Shown: in pieces, positions 33,245 through 42,995 of the stretch
Layout: every line of letters begins with the position of its first letter
Position numbering within the stretch: the stretch's first letter is position 1
DNA from: Allobosea sp.
GTDB taxonomy: Bacteria; Pseudomonadota; Alphaproteobacteria; Rhizobiales; Beijerinckiaceae
NCBI GenBank assembly: GCA_024231975.1
Contig: JAAEQB010000007.1
Coordinates: 41,750 to 105,749 of the forward strand
Length of the DNA: 64,000 nucleotides
Direction: 5' to 3'
The notes under the pieces: generated by a model
The model's input: the letters and a program-made list of their open reading frames with translations, nothing else
What the model was told of the DNA's origin: nothing
Databases searched by the model: none
Program-made: the position numbers and the translations under genes

Positions 33245-35003
33245 GCGCGTTGTCCTGGAACTGTCGCTGACCATCCGCAGTCCGTTTCTGTTCCAGGGGC
33301 TGGACGGCGCCCTGGGGATCGACGCCGCCGCGCTGCGCGACGAACAGGGTCGCCCCGTCATACCCGCCGAACAGGTCAAGGGCGTGCTGCGTGCCGCCCT
33401 GGACGTGCTGGCGAAGCATGCTCCTGACGTCGCGACGGCTGCCGAGATCGAGACGCTTTTCGGCCGGGAATCAAGCAGCACGGACAAGGGCAGCGGAGCT
33501 GGCGCGTCCGATGAGCCGAACCGTGCCCGAATCTTCTTCCGGGACCTCGTCGCGGAGGGGCTCTCCGCTCCCAGCATCACGACGCGCGTCGAGATCGACG
33601 ACGAAACCGGCGCCGCCAAGACCGGCGCGCTGCAGATGATCGAGCTCGCGGCCCCCTTCGGCGCGGAGGTCGCATTCGTTGGCCGCATGATCCTGCAGGA
33701 GCGGGACGAGGCGAAGGCGAGGCGCGTTGTGCACGCGCTCGGACTGGCCGCCGAGCTCGTCCCGGCGATCGGCGCGCTGAAGAGCTCGGGCTTCGGCGAA
33801 GTCGTCGCCCGCAAGATCTCGGTCGTTCCGGATGCCCCGAAAACGCCGGCTTCCCTGGCCGGACCTGTGGAGCGTATCGACTATCGCGTGTCCTTCGACG
33901 GCCCGATCCTGGTGGATGCGCGCCGCGAGGCCGAGAATCTCTTCGTCGGCTCGGATATTGTTCCCGGGGCCGTCTTCAAGGGCGCCCTGGCGACGAAGCT
34001 CGCCGTCCAGGGCCTGAATCCGGAAACCGATCCCGACTGGTCCGCGGCGCTGTCGGCGCTCCATGTCTCCCATGCCTTTCCGGAGTCGGAGGATGGCCGG
34101 GCGACGGGGCTCCCCATCCCCTTCTCGGCACTGACCTGGCGAGTGGGCCAGGATTGGGCCGTCGCCGATGCCTTGCTCGCGGGCGGGGGCGTCGTCTCCC
34201 CGGAGGGAGAGGTTGCGGCCCACGTCCTCGACTGGAAAGGCGCGGCCTGGGACGCATTCCATCGTCGGACCAATTGGCCTGTCGATTTCGATCCGCCGTC
34301 CCCGCTTCTTCGCTCGCATGTGAAGATCGAGCGCGATTCGCTGGTCGCGGCCGACCAGCAATTGTTCACGACCGTCGCGAAAAGCGTCTGGCGACGAGGC
34401 GAAGACCGCTGGCTGCCCCGGGCCTGGCGACTGTCCGTCGATTTCGGCAAAGTGCCGGAGGCCTTCCGCGATCGGCTCAGGGCCGCGATCGAGGCGGGGC
34501 TGGAGCCGATCGGCAAGACGCAAGCGAGCGCGACCTTCGAGATTGCCGGCACCTCGGTTCCCGTGGCTGCGCCGATCCCGGGGCGTCCCGGGCTTCATGC
34601 GGTCACGCTGGCCACCCCTGCTCTGCTGCTCGATCCCTGCTCGCAAGTGCCAGTGGCCGAACAGTATCGCGCAGTGATCAAGCAGCAGACCGGCGGCGAG
34701 CTTCTGCGCTTCTTCGCCTTGCGCAATCTCGCTGGAGGCTATGTCTCGATGCGCAGAAGGCCCTATGGGCGGACCTACTACCCGTTCGTGCTGACCAAGG
34801 CCGGCAGCGTGTTCCTGATCGAGGGGGCCGATTCCGCGCGGTTGCAGGAGATCGCCCGCTTCGGCTTCCAGCCTGTCGCGCTGCAAGGCGCGGACACGCT
34901 GGACTGGCGCACCTGCCCCTATCTTCCGGAGAACGGCTACGGGCAGGCCGCCTTCAACCTCGTCGATCACGCCGCTCTCGGCGCGGAGCTCGGGCATGTT
35001 TGA
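33237..35003 (+). CDS. Cas7–Cas5 fusion RAMP protein (type III-D variant effector)
   Basis: 588 residues. The first RAMP domain (1-200) is Csm3/Cas7-like: GIDAAALRDEQGRPVIPAEQ then VKGVLR, where D29 sits at the Cas7 RNase position six residues before RD, ending with a SSGFGEV glycine loop. The second (about 212-588) has VPGAVFKGALA and a Cas5/Csx10-like C-terminus (LRNLAGGYVSMRR, YYPFVLTKAGSVFLIEG, NGYGQAAFN). This matches the Cas7-5-11 subunit of III-Dv, although a separate Cas11 portion is not clear. Coupled by overlap to both neighbours. Confidence 0.8.
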   Translation: MRERVVLELSLTIRSPFLFQGLDGALGIDAAALRDEQGRPVIPAEQVKGVLRAALDVLAKHAPDVATAAEIETLFGRESSSTDKGSGAGASDEPNRARIFFRDLVAEGLSAPSITTRVEIDDETGAAKTGALQMIELAAPFGAEVAFVGRMILQERDEAKARRVVHALGLAAELVPAIGALKSSGFGEVVARKISVVPDAPKTPASLAGPVERIDYRVSFDGPILVDARREAENLFVGSDIVPGAVFKGALATKLAVQGLNPETDPDWSAALSALHVSHAFPESEDGRATGLPIPFSALTWRVGQDWAVADALLAGGGVVSPEGEVAAHVLDWKGAAWDAFHRRTNWPVDFDPPSPLLRSHVKIERDSLVAADQQLFTTVAKSVWRRGEDRWLPRAWRLSVDFGKVPEAFRDRLRAAIEAGLEPIGKTQASATFEIAGTSVPVAAPIPGRPGLHAVTLATPALLLDPCSQVPVAEQYRAVIKQQTGGELLRFFALRNLAGGYVSMRRRPYGRTYYPFVLTKAGSVFLIEGADSARLQEIARFGFQPVALQGADTLDWRTCPYLPENGYGQAAFNLVDHAALGAELGHV

Positions 35004-36390
35004 TCGTCGATACGAAGCTTCGTTCGCGATCGAGACCCTCTCGCCACTGCATGTCGGGACAGGAGAGCGGACGCGCATCGCCGGTGTCGGCTCCGCCGGC
35101 GCCAACGATGCGCCCGATGTGGCTCGCATCGTCAGGGATCATCGGCAGCGTCCCTATCTCCCGGCGACGACCCTGAAGGGCACGCTGCGCCGGCTGGCCG
35201 AGCGCTCGCTCGCGTCCGGGCAGGTCGAACGCCTGTTCGGGACGATCAAGCACAGCGACCAGGAAACCGGCGCGATGGGGAGGCTGCTGTTCCGCGGCGG
35301 CACGCTCGACGGCGAAGCCCCCGAGGCGCGGGACTATCCCTATGCCGGTCGGGCCGCGGCCGAGCTGGGCCGCGGCGTCTTCGTCGCGGCGCGGACCGCC
35401 GTCGATGCGCGCTCCGGCACCGCAGACGACCACAAGCTGTTCTTCGAGGAGATGGTCGTCGCCGGGACCCGTTTCCGCACCGCAATCGTGGTGACCGGCC
35501 CGAACGGAGCGGACGAAGCCGATCTCGATGCCCTGTTGTCGATCGTCGCGCGGCTGGAGCATGGCGTGCCCTGCGGCCGCGGCAAGGCCGATGGATCGGG
35601 CATGCTGCGGCTCGTGCCGGGCTCGCTGGAGATCGCCGAGCGGAGCCTCGGGGCGGACGGGCGCCTGGGCATGAGCAAGCGCGCGACGCCGAAGCTCGCC
35701 GCGTCTGTGCCGCAGCCGCCACATCGCTGGTCCGCAACCCTGCACTGCGAAGGGCCGTATCTCACCGCCGATTCCTCCTATGATCCGGAGGAGGCCCGCC
35801 GCTCCACCGGCAAGGACACCGTGCCGCAACTCGTCGCCCAGCGCGGCAGGCGGGGAGGGCCGCTGGAGCTGGGCTCGCAGATTGCCGGCGCGCTGCGGTC
35901 TCGCGCGCGCTATCTGGCCGGTTTGCAGGCGCTGGAACGCGGCGTCGCGGCCCGGGACATCGCCAGCGCCGTCGATCCGGGCACCACCGGCGTGCTGCGC
36001 GTTGTGCGCGGGCGGGCCGACGCGGAGGAGTTGACCCCGGTCGAGCGCCTTTTCGGCGTCAGCGGTTTCGCCGGCTTGCTGTCGATCGCTGAGCTGCGCT
36101 TCGAGGGCGGCACGCTCGCCGACAGCACCTCGGTGAAGCTCGACCATTTCTCGGGCGCGCCGATCGACAAGGCGCTGTTCACCAGCCGGGCCTTCGTCGG
36201 GACCGCGCTCGCCCTCGCCTTGCAGCTCGAAGGGCGCGGCGGCGAAGCGGGCGTCGGCGCCTTGCGCGCGGCGGACATCGCGCTGTTCGAGATCCTGACG
36301 CGGGACATCGAGGCCAACGGCCTGAGGCTCGGACACGGGACCGCGCGCGGCTTCGGCTGGTTCTCCATCGACGGGATGCAAGGGCGATGA
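34996..36390 (+). CDS. Cas7–Cas7 fusion RAMP protein (Cas7-2x type)
   Basis: 464 residues with two RAMP folds. Domain 1 (1-225): SPLHVGTGERTRIAG, DVARIVRDHRQRPYLPATT and LKGTLRRLAE, a Csm3-like core with an Asp near position 41 for RNA cleavage, and a GVPCGRGKADG loop. Domain 2 (about 240-464): SATLHCEGPYLTADSSYDPE, GSQIAGALRSRARYLAG and a closing GHGTARGFGWFSI glycine loop. This is the double-Cas7 arrangement of III-Dv. Starts 8 bases inside the previous gene and ends overlapping the next by ATGA. Confidence 0.8.
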   Translation: MFDRRYEASFAIETLSPLHVGTGERTRIAGVGSAGANDAPDVARIVRDHRQRPYLPATTLKGTLRRLAERSLASGQVERLFGTIKHSDQETGAMGRLLFRGGTLDGEAPEARDYPYAGRAAAELGRGVFVAARTAVDARSGTADDHKLFFEEMVVAGTRFRTAIVVTGPNGADEADLDALLSIVARLEHGVPCGRGKADGSGMLRLVPGSLEIAERSLGADGRLGMSKRATPKLAASVPQPPHRWSATLHCEGPYLTADSSYDPEEARRSTGKDTVPQLVAQRGRRGGPLELGSQIAGALRSRARYLAGLQALERGVAARDIASAVDPGTTGVLRVVRGRADAEELTPVERLFGVSGFAGLLSIAELRFEGGTLADSTSVKLDHFSGAPIDKALFTSRAFVGTALALALQLEGRGGEAGVGALRAADIALFEILTRDIEANGLRLGHGTARGFGWFSIDGMQGR

Positions 36391-38771
36391 TCAAGCCGGA
36401 ACATGTGGCCCTGGCTGTCGAGAAACTGAAAGGGCCGGCGGGCAAGCGCAGGCCAGGGCTCGATGAAGCTGCCGAGATTCTCGCTGGCTTTCGCCCGTTT
36501 TCGGATATGGACGACGACGAGCTGCTGCCGATCGCCGAAGCGGCGCTCAAGGCCCTGGCGAGTGCTCCGCCGCCACCGCCTGCCGCAAGCCAGCCACGCG
36601 GCCAGCGTGACGGAGCAGGCCGCAGATCGCCGCGTCAGGACCCGCCGGCAGAGTTGCTGACGGCTCCCTATCGTTTCGTCGATGTTCCCGATCAGGTGGT
36701 TCTGGCGCCGGCCGCGGCGAAGGACGCGTCCTATGACTTCCCGCTGGCGGGCGGCTTCTCCGGAACGCTTGGCGTCACCTGGGCGGTCGAGACGCCGGTG
36801 GCGGTCGGCCAGGCCGAAGGCGGCTCGGAGATCGCCGGGCCGGCGCGGCTCGGGAACCGCTATGTCCTGCCCGGTCCGACGTTGCGCGGGCTCGTCCGCG
36901 CGGCGATGTCGATCGTGACCCGGGCGCGCCTGACGCAGATCAACGGCAACCACACCTATGGCGTGCGCGACTTCACGCATCCGCTCTTCGCCGAGAGCGA
37001 TGGCCGCTCGCGGCGGCTGGCCTGGCCGAATCTGGGCGCCGGCTGGCTGCGGCGGCAGGAGGCCAGCCCGGAGGAGCGGCGCGAGGGCCTCAGCGACTAT
37101 GTGCTGACGCCCTGCGACAAGAAGCTCGTCCGCATCCGCGCGCTTCCGGCGGGCTTCAACCGCGGCCAGCCGACGAACAACGGCGCCTTCCACCTGGATT
37201 GGCTGAACAGCGGCTTGCGGGAACGCTATCGGCGCGCCGGCTATCTCTCGCAGCAGGCGCCGGCCCCTCTCTATGACTTCGAGACGGTCGCAGCGACGAG
37301 CTTCTCCCCCGACCCGGCGGCGCCGGCGAGCGATCCTGCCGCTGCCGACTATGTGATGCCCGCGGCAGGCGGCCGGGGCGGCTGGTTCGTCTTCGCCTCG
37401 CGATCCCCGGCGACCGGCAAGGTCAGCACGACGCAGCTCGACGAGCAGCAGCGGGACCGCCGGGCCGGCAACCAGAAGAAGCTCGAATGCGTCTTCATGG
37501 ACCGGCCGGGCGCTGGCCCGGTCAGGCTCCCTCAGGCGGTCTTCGATCGCTTCGAGCTGATCAATTCGCGGCCGGGCAAGACCAGGCCCAAGCCGGAGGG
37601 CTCCTATGCCGAGCTCGAACCGACGCTGCGCGCCGGGCGGCGCATTCCCGTGTTCTATTCCGGCGAGCTGCGGGAGGACAATACAGAGCTCGCCTTGGGC
37701 CTGACGCGCCTGTTCAAGCTGCCGCACGCCAACTCCGTCGAGGCCATCCGCGACCGCCAGCCGGCGCACAAGCCGCGCCATGGCGATCCCGACATGGTCG
37801 AGGCCCTGTTCGGCCATGTCTATGACCGCTTCGACCTGAAGATCGACGCGGCCGTCTCGCTCGCGCCGGGCGAGGTCGCCCGCAAGGGCCGCCTCGCCTT
37901 CGGCTTCGCGATGCTCGACGGCGATGTCCGGGTCGCCTCCGCCCTGCCGGTGGTTTCGACCGTCGCCTCGGCGCCGCGGGCCTCCTTCGCGCCCTTCTAC
38001 CTGAAGGGGCGGGTCAAGGACTGGACCGACGAGAGCGCCGGCGGGCGGATGGGGGAGGCGCGGCTGGCCGGGCGCAAGCGCTATTTCGCCCGCTATCCGC
38101 AGGCCGCCCTGGCGAATGCGGGCGCCAGCATCCTGGCCGAACTGAACGGGCGGCGCGGCAACGGCAATGAGGAGATGCTCTCGCAGATCCGCTTCCTGCG
38201 CGCCGCCGAGCCCGGCGGCGAATTGCGCTTCACCGGCGAGATCCGGCTGCACAACCTGCTGCCCGAGGAGATCGGCGCGCTGCTCTGGACGCTGACCCAT
38301 GGCGGCGACCCAGACAAACCCTATCGCCACATGATCGGCCGGGCGAAGAATGCCGGCGCCGGCCAGACCCGGGTGAAGCGGCTCGACCTGCGGCTCGACG
38401 CCCATCCCGGCGAGGGCAGCAATGCCGGCCTGCTGCAGCCGCCCGCCGCCTGGGAAGGGCAAAGCGAGGGCTGGCTCGCCGAGGGCAGCCGGTCGATGGC
38501 GCCGTTCCTGCAGGCCTTCGAGGCGCATATGCGCCGCGCCGACGGCGCCTGGCCGGAGGGCGCCCGCGACATCCAGGAATTCCTCGGCGTCAGCGACCCG
38601 CGCGAAGCCCGGGCGCTGCCGGCCGGCTTCATCCCGACGCCGAACGACCACGGCAAGCTGCGCCGGACGGTCAAGGCCGACAGCAAGCTGCAGGACCCCG
38701 CGAATCCGGAGCGGCTCCTGACCACGCCGCGCCTCGACGCCAAGCGCATCAGGCTGCCCTATCGGGGCTGA
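36387..38771 (+). CDS. large RAMP protein, TIGR03986-like Cas7 with insertion
   Basis: 794 residues. A helical N-terminus (1-85) leads to a RAMP core: LAGGFSGTLGVTWAVETPVA, RYVLPGPTLRGLVRAAMSIV and RLTQINGNHTYGVRD. A long central region and a second RAMP-like block (ELRFTGEIRLHNLLPEEIGA ... RMGEARLAGRKRYFAR) follow. The size and TIGR03986-like features fit the Cas7-insertion subunit of III-Dv. It is the last effector gene; a hairpin and the CRISPR array follow. Confidence 0.82.
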   Translation: MIKPEHVALAVEKLKGPAGKRRPGLDEAAEILAGFRPFSDMDDDELLPIAEAALKALASAPPPPPAASQPRGQRDGAGRRSPRQDPPAELLTAPYRFVDVPDQVVLAPAAAKDASYDFPLAGGFSGTLGVTWAVETPVAVGQAEGGSEIAGPARLGNRYVLPGPTLRGLVRAAMSIVTRARLTQINGNHTYGVRDFTHPLFAESDGRSRRLAWPNLGAGWLRRQEASPEERREGLSDYVLTPCDKKLVRIRALPAGFNRGQPTNNGAFHLDWLNSGLRERYRRAGYLSQQAPAPLYDFETVAATSFSPDPAAPASDPAAADYVMPAAGGRGGWFVFASRSPATGKVSTTQLDEQQRDRRAGNQKKLECVFMDRPGAGPVRLPQAVFDRFELINSRPGKTRPKPEGSYAELEPTLRAGRRIPVFYSGELREDNTELALGLTRLFKLPHANSVEAIRDRQPAHKPRHGDPDMVEALFGHVYDRFDLKIDAAVSLAPGEVARKGRLAFGFAMLDGDVRVASALPVVSTVASAPRASFAPFYLKGRVKDWTDESAGGRMGEARLAGRKRYFARYPQAALANAGASILAELNGRRGNGNEEMLSQIRFLRAAEPGGELRFTGEIRLHNLLPEEIGALLWTLTHGGDPDKPYRHMIGRAKNAGAGQTRVKRLDLRLDAHPGEGSNAGLLQPPAAWEGQSEGWLAEGSRSMAPFLQAFEAHMRRADGAWPEGARDIQEFLGVSDPREARALPAGFIPTPNDHGKLRRTVKADSKLQDPANPERLLTTPRLDAKRIRLPYRG

Positions 38772-38806
38772 GCCGGCGCGCCGTTCGGGCGCGCGGCACC
38801 ATCATT

Positions 38807-38834
38807 CCGGGCTTCGCGCTGGCGAAGAGCCCGG
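38807..38834. terminator. hairpin between cas effector operon and CRISPR array
   Basis: CCGGGCTTCGC (38807-38817) and GCGAAGAGCCCGG (38822-38834) form a stem with one bulge. It lies 36 bases after the last effector stop and just beyond the array's distal end, so it may limit transcription from both sides. There is no strong T tract. Confidence 0.45.
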
Positions 38835-38916
38835 ACCCCAAGAACACGGCTCCCCGTCAGGTCGGGCTCGTCCCGACCGGGCTGACGAAGTGGGAGGTCG
38901 AGTGCGGCGTTAGCCG

Positions 38917-40788
38917 GTCTCAATCCGCTGCCGGTCGCGGATGGGTGCCAGACGAGATTTTTGCCTTCAGCCAGCCGCTGACCGTGTCTCAATCCGCTGC
39001 GGGGCGCGGATGGATGCCAGACTAGTTCGAGCCGCCCTCTCGGAGAAGGAGCAGGGGTCTCAATCCGCTGCAGATCGCGGATGGGTGTCAGACAAGCTCT
39101 CACCGCCGCAGAAGCCGATAAGGAGAGTCTTAATCCGCTGCGGGTCGCGGATCGAGGGCAGACCTCAGCCGAAGCCAAGCTCGCGCAGGCGGTGGAGTTT
39201 CAATCCGTTGCAGGCCACAGATGGGCGCTAGGCTGATGCCCTCCCTTCCGGGACCGATCACGGGTGAGCCTCAATCCGTTCCAGGTCGCGGATCGGTATC
39301 AGACTGACCACCCCGACCCCGCCCAGGCGGTGAATGGTCTCAATCCGCTGAGGTCCCGGATGGGTGTCAGGCAGGCATGTGTAACCTCTACAGCCACACC
39401 CGCAAGTCTCAATCCGCTGCAGTCGCGGGCGGGTGCCAGACTGCACCGCATTTGACTCGTCTCGGCAGCAGCCAGTCTCAATCCGCTGCAGGTCGCGGAT
39501 GGGTGCCAGACCCTCCCCGGAGTCCGGCCATGGGTGAGGGGCGCGTCTCAATCCGCTGGAGGTCGCGGATGGGTGCCAGACTACATCCACTGCATGGTCG
39601 GCGTCGACTCGGCTTCGTCTCAATCCGCTGCAGGTCGCGGAGGGGTGTCAGACGGTCCACATCGGCGACTCCAGCCGCCAGTTCAAGTCTCAATCCGCTG
39701 CACATCGCGGAGGGGTGTCAGACGTTTGTTCTGCTCGCTGTCCGGCCGCAAGCGGCGGTCTCAATCCGCTGCAGGTCGCGGATGGGTGCCAGACGCGCAT
39801 TCAGGACGAACAAATGCGGCGGGAAGAGTCTCAATCCGCTGCGGGCGCGGATGGGTGTCAGACGTCATCTGCTTCATCGCCGTGTTCGGTATCTACAAAT
39901 CTCAATCCGCTGCAGATCGCGGATGGGTGCCAGACGGTGGCAAAAACCCCGCTTGGTCTTGGTGCGTTGCAGTCTCAATCCGCTGCAGGCCGCGGATGGG
40001 TGCCAGACTCGCTATCATGGTCCCGAAGACGCTGACGCGGATGTCTCAATCCGCTGCCGGTCGCGGATGGGTGCCAGACTCAGATCCAGGAGGGCCGGAA
40101 TTCGTTCCGGGGTCTCAATCCGCTGCAGATCGCGGATGGGTGCCAGACTCACATAGTGTGACTGTTATACGGAAGCCTCGTCGGTCTCAATCCGCTGCAG
40201 ATCGCGGATGGGTGCCAGACTGCCGTTCCGAGGACGAGGTCATCGCCGTTTTCGTCTCAATCCGCTGTAGGTCGCGGATGGGTGCCAGACTATGCAGCTC
40301 GAGATCATGGGCATGATGAGCTAGTCTCAATCCGCTGCAGGTCGCGGATGGGTGCCAGACTGCAGGCGCCGGTTGAGACCGGTTATGCCGGTCCGAAGAA
40401 GTCTCAATCCGCTGCAGGTCGCAGATGGGTGCCAGACTATCTGCTGGGATCTGACGCTAGCTGCGGCACGGTCTCAATCCGCTGCAGGTCGCGGATGGGT
40501 GCCAGACCCGGGTATGTGCATCACCAAGAAGTTGGTGGAAGTCTCAATCCGCTGCATGTCGCGGATGGGCGTCAGACGCCAACTCCGTCAATATGAGCTT
40601 GGGCTATACAGGCCTCAATCCGCTGCAGATCGCGGATGGGTGCCAGACCTTGCGCACGAATGCGGGCATCATGTGCTGCATGTCTCAATCCACTGCAGGT
40701 CGCGGATGGGTGTCAGACGGTGCTCACGCACCACCTGAACGAGGCAGTCCGGTCTCAATCCGCTGCAGGTCGCGGATGGGTGTCAGAC
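38917..40788 (-). CRISPR. CRISPR array, 27 repeats of ~37 bp, 26 spacers
   Basis: Repeats begin at 38917, 38986, 39057 and so on to 40752, with a unit of 67-77 bases and spacers of about 33-40. The plus-strand consensus starts GTCTCAATCCGCTGCAGGTC and ends GCGGATGGGTGCCAGAC. ATCCGC and GCGGAT form an internal stem. Read on the minus strand, repeats end in ATTGAGAC, a typical type III 8-nt crRNA tag, so the array is transcribed right to left. The repeats at the low-coordinate end (39127, 39197, 39270, 39337, 39406) are degenerate and mark the old, leader-distal end. Confidence 0.97.
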
Positions 40789-40977
40789 TGGTGGGTCCGC
40801 AAGCCCTTGTCAATCACCGGCTTTCGAGCCCCGAATCCAGCACCATCCAGAATCTTGCACGGAAGCTTCTGGAACAAACAAGGAAAGTTCTTCTAAGAAT
40901 CCAAATTTTGACTTTTATTATCAAGGCGATAAATCTCGTTCCAGCATGGTTTTCGCCTGGAGCGGGGAGTTTCGCTG
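40789..40977. promoter_or_regulatory. CRISPR leader and rt-cas1 promoter region
   Basis: This 189-base gap is AT-richer than its flanks and abuts the well-conserved repeats. On the plus strand TTGACT (40908-40913), 16 bases, and TAAATC (40930-40935) make a plausible promoter for rt-cas1. The array leader is inferred here because the type III tag reads leftwards and the opposite array end is degenerate. Confidence 0.65.
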
Positions 40978-42984
40978 ATGTCGTCCGGCCCCCATCGCCT
41001 GCCTGAGCCGGTGGACGGCGCGGCGCTGTTCGCGCAGGCCTGCGCCGTCTCCGGCCTGATGGCCGGCTGGAGCAAGGTCGCCGCCAATGCCGGGGCCGCC
41101 GGCGGCGACAGGGTGACGATCCCGGTCTTCGCAGCCAATCTGGACCAGCGGCTGATCCGCCTCTCGCAGGCGCTGCGCGAGGGCTCCTACCGGCCGGGGC
41201 CGCTGCGCCATGTCGCGATCCCCAAGCCCTCCGGCGGCACGCGGCGCCTCGCCATCCCCTGCATCGCCGACCGGGTGGCGCAATCGGCCGTCGCGCAGGC
41301 GCTCTCGCCGGCGCTGGAGGAAGAGTTCGAGGATGCCAGCTATGGCTACCGCCCCGGCCGGGGCGTGGCCGATGCGGTGCGCCGGGTCGAGGCCCTGCGC
41401 CGCCAGGGCTTCGTCTGGACGCTCGACGCCGACATCGAATCCTATTTCGACAGCATCCCGATCGACCGCCTGTCCGACCGGCTGGCGCGCGTCGTGACGG
41501 AAAGCCCCCTGCTGGCGCTGATCGGGCTCTGGCTGGAGCATGGCGCGGTGATGGGGCGCGGCCTGCCGCAGGGCTCGCCGCTCTCGCCGCTGCTCGCCAA
41601 TCTCTATCTCGACGCGCTCGACGAGGCCCTCTCCCGCGACGGGCTGCGCATCGTGCGCTATGCCGACGACTTCGTCGTGCTGGCCAAGGACCGCCCCGAT
41701 GCCGAGGCGGCGCAGAGGCGCGCCGAGGCCGTGCTGCAGCAGGCGGGCCTGCGCCTCAACCCGGGCAAGACGGCGATCCGCGGTTATGACGATTCGCTGC
41801 GCTTCCTCGGCCATGTCTTCATCCGCGGCTGGGCGATGAAATCGGAGGCAGAGGCCGATCCGCTCGCCGAGGCCCTGCGCCGCGTCGCCGAGGCGGATCG
41901 CGACGAGGAGCGGGCGATCGCGGGCGAGGAGGAGCAGCTCGCCGCCGGCTACGACCGCGGGCTGCGGCTGCTGCATGTCCGGGGCAAGGGCCGCGCCCTG
42001 CGCCTGCGCAACCAGTCCTTTTCCGTCCATGCCGCGCCGGAGGAGCTCGCGCCGGGCACCTCGCCGGAACTCGCGGCGATCCACGCCACCCGCCTCGACC
42101 GCATCGAGCTCGGCCCCTCGGTCGAGGCCGATCCCGATGCACTCAGGCATGCGCTCGCGCACGCCATCCCGGTCGCCTTCGTGAACGGGCACGGCGATCT
42201 CGTCGGGCAGCTGGCGCCGGCGCTGTCCCCGCATGCCGGCCGCCATCTCGCGCAGGCGCGCCACCATCTCGACCCGGCGCTGCGCCTTGGCCTCGCGCGC
42301 GCCATCGTCGACGGGCGGATCGCCAACCAGCGCTCGCTGCTGCGCCGGCTCAACCATCGCCGGGGCCTCGCCACCGTCGCGCGCTGCTGCGTGGCGCTGA
42401 CCGGCATCCTCCGGCGTCTGGCGGGAATCGGCGATCTCGATACGCTGCGCGGCTGGGAGGGCGCCGCGACCAAGCTCTACTGGCGGGCCTGGAACGAACT
42501 GCTGCTCAACGGCTTCACCTTGCCGCGGCGCGTGCGGCGGCAAGCGCATGATCCCGTCAACATCGCCCTCGACATGACGGCCGGCCTGCTCGCTCGCGAC
42601 ATGGCGGCGATCGTTCTCTCGACCGGACTGCATCCTGGCTTCGGCACCCTGCATGCGACCAGCGATCTGCGCGACGCCTGCGTCTACGACCTCGTCGAGG
42701 AGTTCCGGGCCGGCCTGTGCGAAAGCGTCGTGTTGACCTCGCTCAACGGCAAGAGGATCGCGTCGGACGACTTCAGCAGGTTGCCGGATGGGCGCTGGCA
42801 CATGGTGCGCGATGCCGGCGACGCGCTCATCCGCGCCTATGAGGAGCGTTGCGAGCGCCCCGTCCTGGTGCCGCGGCTCGGGCGCCGGATGTCGTGGCGG
42901 CGCCTGATGCGGGCGCAGGCGGAGCTCTACGCCGCCCATGTCGAGGGGCGCGCGACCTACGAGCCCTATGTGCTCGACAATTGA
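40978..42984 (+). CDS. reverse transcriptase–Cas1 fusion
   Basis: 668 residues. The RT domain (about 40-300) is of group II intron type: IPKPSGGTRRLAIP, DASYGYRPGRG, TLDADIESYFDSI (D150), GLPQGSPLSPLLANLYLD and RYADD (227-231) are all intact. The Cas1 domain (about 335-668) keeps its metal ligands: E494 in GWEGAATKLYW, the LHPGFGTLH histidines near 552-559 and E574/E575 in DLVEEFR. No Cas6 domain is fused. Such proteins integrate spacers from DNA and, with the RT, from RNA. GGAGT precedes ATG 40978; cas2 follows by 11 bases. Confidence 0.97.
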   Translation: MSSGPHRLPEPVDGAALFAQACAVSGLMAGWSKVAANAGAAGGDRVTIPVFAANLDQRLIRLSQALREGSYRPGPLRHVAIPKPSGGTRRLAIPCIADRVAQSAVAQALSPALEEEFEDASYGYRPGRGVADAVRRVEALRRQGFVWTLDADIESYFDSIPIDRLSDRLARVVTESPLLALIGLWLEHGAVMGRGLPQGSPLSPLLANLYLDALDEALSRDGLRIVRYADDFVVLAKDRPDAEAAQRRAEAVLQQAGLRLNPGKTAIRGYDDSLRFLGHVFIRGWAMKSEAEADPLAEALRRVAEADRDEERAIAGEEEQLAAGYDRGLRLLHVRGKGRALRLRNQSFSVHAAPEELAPGTSPELAAIHATRLDRIELGPSVEADPDALRHALAHAIPVAFVNGHGDLVGQLAPALSPHAGRHLAQARHHLDPALRLGLARAIVDGRIANQRSLLRRLNHRRGLATVARCCVALTGILRRLAGIGDLDTLRGWEGAATKLYWRAWNELLLNGFTLPRRVRRQAHDPVNIALDMTAGLLARDMAAIVLSTGLHPGFGTLHATSDLRDACVYDLVEEFRAGLCESVVLTSLNGKRIASDDFSRLPDGRWHMVRDAGDALIRAYEERCERPVLVPRLGRRMSWRRLMRAQAELYAAHVEGRATYEPYVLDN

Positions 42985-42995
42985 GGAGGCGAATT

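Noticed and set aside
33237..38771. Single-chain III-E (gRAMP) effector
   Set aside because: Cas10 is present and the RAMP domains are in three separate proteins.
39377..40738. Open frames with a repeating SQSAAGRGWVPD-like pattern
   Set aside because: They read through the CRISPR repeats; the periodicity is that of the array, not a protein.
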